Shown in pieces: positions 6,399 to 7,757 of a DNA stretch of 7,757 nucleotides. The DNA is from Azoarcus sp. (GTDB lineage: Bacteria; Pseudomonadota; Gammaproteobacteria; Burkholderiales; Rhodocyclaceae), in contig JALNWS010000187.1 of the NCBI GenBank assembly GCA_023230755.1, positions 1-7,757 on the forward strand, read 5' to 3'. The number at the start of each line of letters is the position of its first letter. The first letter of the stretch is position 1. Position numbers and translations under genes: made by a program. The notes beneath the pieces were generated by a model. That model saw nothing but the letters and a program-made list of their open reading frames with translations, was not told where the DNA came from and did no database searches.

Positions 6399-6404
6399 AA
6401 AGGA
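6399..6404 (+). promoter_or_regulatory. Ribosome binding site of the cold-shock gene
   Basis: AAAGGA lies 7 bases before ATG 6412-6414 and decides this start over the upstream in-frame ATG at 6256. Confidence 0.8.
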
Positions 6405-6411
6405 ACGCAAA

Positions 6412-6621
6412 ATGAGCACTCAAACCGGTACCGTCAAGTGGTTCAACGACGCCAAGGGCTTCGGCTTCATCACCCCGGAACAAGGCGGTGACGACCTGTT
6501 CGCACACTTCAGCGAAATTCAAGGCAAGGGCTTTAAGAGCCTGGCCGAGAACCAGCGCGTAGAATTCGAAGTCAAGAACGGCCCCAAGGGCCTGCAGGCG
6601 GCTAACATCCGCCCGCTCTGA
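6412..6621 (+). CDS. CspA-family cold-shock protein
   Basis: The 69-residue protein is a complete single cold-shock domain of normal length. It begins TGTVKWFNDAKGFGFITP, with RNP1 K15-G-F-G-F-I20 and RNP2 L29-F-A-H-F33, and ends with the usual 'GLQAANIRPL'. The aromatic residues W10, F11, F17, F19, F30 and F33 form the nucleic-acid-binding face. Such proteins bind single-stranded RNA and DNA and act as RNA chaperones in the cytoplasm. I chose ATG 6412 because of the AAAGGA site 7 bases upstream and because the domain starts there. The long upstream leader suggests post-transcriptional cold control. The gene is closed by two tandem hairpins and precedes the deaD-type helicase gene, a functional partner in cold adaptation. 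Which of several Csp paralogues it is cannot be told from sequence alone. Confidence 0.95.
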   Translation: MSTQTGTVKWFNDAKGFGFITPEQGGDDLFAHFSEIQGKGFKSLAENQRVEFEVKNGPKGLQAANIRPL

Positions 6622-6638
6622 TCAGCCCTCGCTGATCA
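6619..6638 (+). repeat. Perfect 8-bp hairpin overlapping the csp stop codon
   Basis: TGATCAGC (6619-6626) and GCTGATCA (6631-6638) pair perfectly around the loop CCTC. The first arm begins with the csp stop codon itself. No T-run follows, so it is not a terminator alone. It sits 5 bases before the terminator hairpin and may stabilise the mRNA 3' end. Confidence 0.7.
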
Positions 6639-6643
6639 CTCAG

Positions 6644-6674
6644 AACGCGGCCTCAGGGCCGCGTTTTTGTTTTT
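6644..6674 (+). terminator. Rho-independent terminator of the cold-shock gene
   Basis: AACGCGGCC (6644-6652) and GGCCGCGTT (6657-6665) form a 9-bp perfect stem with a TCAG loop. A T-rich tail broken by one G follows (through 6674). This is a textbook intrinsic terminator 22 bases after the csp stop, so most csp transcripts should end here and the helicase gene needs its own promoter or read-through. Confidence 0.92.
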
Positions 6675-6763
6675 GTGGTGCCGGACAGCCATACTTGGAC
6701 ATTGTCCCGGCTGCAGATCACCGCGCCCCCTGGCCCCGGCCTCACTACGCATCATCCTCTGCC

Positions 6764-7757
6764 ATGACCGAATCCATCGAATCCTTTGCCCAGCTGGGCC
6801 TGCCCGACAATCTGCTTTCGGCACTCGCCGCAGTCGGCTATGAAACCCCATCCCCGATCCAGGCGGCATGTATTCCGCACCTGCTCGCCGGACGCGACCT
6901 GCTGGGCGAAGCCCAGACCGGTACCGGCAAGACCGCCGCATTCGCGCTGCCGGCATTGGCGATGCTCGACATCGCCGACACCCGCCCGCAAGTGCTGGTG
7001 CTCACGCCCACGCGCGAGCTCGCGATCCAGGTTGCCGAAGCCTTTGGCAAGTACGCTAACCACCTGAAAAACTTCCACGTGCTGCCGATTTATGGCGGGC
7101 AAAGCATGGTGGTGCAGTTGCGCCAGCTGTCACGCGGCGCGCAGGTCATCGTCGGCACCCCGGGCCGGATCATGGATCACCTCGAACGCGGCAGCCTGAA
7201 GCTCGACGCCCTCAAGATGCTGATTCTCGACGAGGGGGACGAGATGCTGCGCATGGGCTTCATCGATGATGTCGAATGGATTCTGGAGCACACCCCTGAG
7301 ACCCGGCAGACCGCGCTGTTCTCTGCCACCATGCCCAACGCGATTCGTGATGTGGCCCGCCGCCACTTGCGCGAGCCCGAAGAAATCAAGATCCGCGCCT
7401 CAACATCCACCGTCGCCAAGATCCGCCAGCGCTACTGGCTCGTGCGCGGCGTGGACAAGCTCGACGCACTGACCCGCATCCTCGACGCGGAGGAAACCTT
7501 CGACGCCGCGATCACCTTCGTGCGCACCAAAATTGCCACCGAAGAGCTTGCCGACAAGCTCGCCGCACGCGGCTATGCCGCCGCTGCGCTCAATGGCGAC
7601 ATGACTCAGGGCCTGCGCGAACGCGTCATCGAGCAACTCAAGAACGGCGCGCTCGACATCGTCGTGGCAACCGACGTCGCCGCGCGCGGCATCGACGTGC
7701 CGCGCGTGAGCCACGTCATCAACTACGACATTCCCTACGACACCGAAGCCTATGTGC
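6764..7757 (+). CDS. deaD: DEAD-box RNA helicase, DeaD/CsdA type (3' truncated by the window), motif II DEGD
   Basis: 331 codons are visible with no stop before the window edge. Helicase motifs in order: Q-motif (F8 and Q33 in 'TPSPIQ'), motif I AQTGTGKT (50-57), Ia PTRELA (82-87), Ib TPGR (132-135), II D156-E-G-D159, III SAT (187-189), IV 'ITFVRTK' (250-256) and V ATDVAARGID (302-311). Motif VI lies just past the edge. 'EMLRMGFI' after motif II, 'FDAAITFVRTK' and 'AALNGDM' point to the DeaD/CsdA subgroup, which unwinds RNA in 50S assembly and mRNA turnover, mainly in the cold. In motif II the usual Ala is Gly (codon GGG, 7235-7237); the Asp and Glu residues needed for ATP hydrolysis are kept. 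The ATG at 6764 fits the family start, but no Shine-Dalgarno is visible. No strong promoter is clear between the csp terminator and the start. Confidence 0.93.
   Translation, partial: MTESIESFAQLGLPDNLLSALAAVGYETPSPIQAACIPHLLAGRDLLGEAQTGTGKTAAFALPALAMLDIADTRPQVLVLTPTRELAIQVAEAFGKYANHLKNFHVLPIYGGQSMVVQLRQLSRGAQVIVGTPGRIMDHLERGSLKLDALKMLILDEGDEMLRMGFIDDVEWILEHTPETRQTALFSATMPNAIRDVARRHLREPEEIKIRASTSTVAKIRQRYWLVRGVDKLDALTRILDAEETFDAAITFVRTKIATEELADKLAARGYAAAALNGDMTQGLRERVIEQLKNGALDIVVATDVAARGIDVPRVSHVINYDIPYDTEAYV

Larger units (their letters stand above)
6090..6411 (+). promoter_or_regulatory. Intergenic control region and long 5' leader of the cold-shock gene
   Basis: These 322 bases between ylqF and the divergent cold-shock gene hold no supportable ORF of their own; the open frame from 6256 is an upstream extension of the Csp frame with no Csp-like character. 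Base composition falls well below that of the flanking genes, with a nine-A run at 6222-6230 that could act as an UP-type element. TGTATTGT (6252-6259) resembles an extended -10, which would start the transcript near 6266 and give a leader of about 145 bases. CspA-family mRNAs commonly have leaders of this size that refold in the cold. The leader contains a direct repeat, TTCCGCG, at 6301-6307 and 6314-6320. Promoter position is tentative because no clear -35 box is present. Confidence 0.45.

Noticed and set aside
6256..6411. 52-residue N-terminal extension of the cold-shock protein
   Set aside because: The extension lacks Csp-family character. A good ribosome binding site selects ATG 6412, and the extension corresponds to the untranslated leader.
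6697..6707. Short palindrome GGACATTGTCC upstream of the helicase gene
   Set aside because: Five-base arms with a one-base centre are common by chance, and no operator family matches clearly.
1..7757. CRISPR arrays, insertion sequences, tRNA or rRNA genes
   Set aside because: I looked for regularly spaced repeats, transposase-like frames with terminal repeats, and structural RNA signatures, and found none that hold up.

Overview
The window is a high-GC, densely packed stretch of bacterial chromosome. Gene content and protein sequence style suggest a betaproteobacterium, most likely a nitrogen-fixing member of the Rhodocyclales (Azoarcus/Aromatoleum-like). That placement is inferred from protein families, codon use and a nif-type gene with a nif-type promoter; there is no rRNA marker.

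Layout, left to right. (1) The 3' end of an unidentified membrane protein gene, a VanZ-family membrane protein gene, and rlhA (23S rRNA C2501 hydroxylase, peptidase U32 family) all read rightward. (2) slyX is convergent with rlhA and overlaps it by 7 bp. Upstream of slyX on the same minus strand is a two-gene unit: a NafY/NifY-type FeMo-cofactor-binding protein followed 4 bp later by an unrecognised 88-residue helical protein. (3) The 267-bp region between this unit and a divergent YitT-family membrane protein gene carries a sigma-54 (-24/-12) element and, about 110 bp upstream of the predicted start point, a perfect NifA-type TGT-N10-ACA site, both placed for transcription of the nafY-like gene. 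(4) Two bases after yitT lies a small ORF for a 74-residue Cys/Trp-rich protein. (5) ylqF/rbgA (circularly permuted 50S-assembly GTPase) reads leftward. (6) A 322-bp gap holds the leader of a CspA-type cold-shock gene, which ends in two tandem hairpins, the second a textbook terminator. (7) A deaD/csdA-type RNA helicase gene runs off the right edge; its motif II reads DEGD instead of DEAD.

There are two functional themes. RlhA, YlqF, CspA and DeaD all act on large-subunit rRNA, 50S assembly or RNA structure in the cold. Set among these housekeeping genes is a nitrogenase-accessory unit (nafY-like plus an unknown small ORF) with its own NifA/sigma-54 control region and no other nif gene visible. 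The unit and its unknown partner are the most interesting content. The Cys-rich small ORF and the DEGD helicase variant come next.
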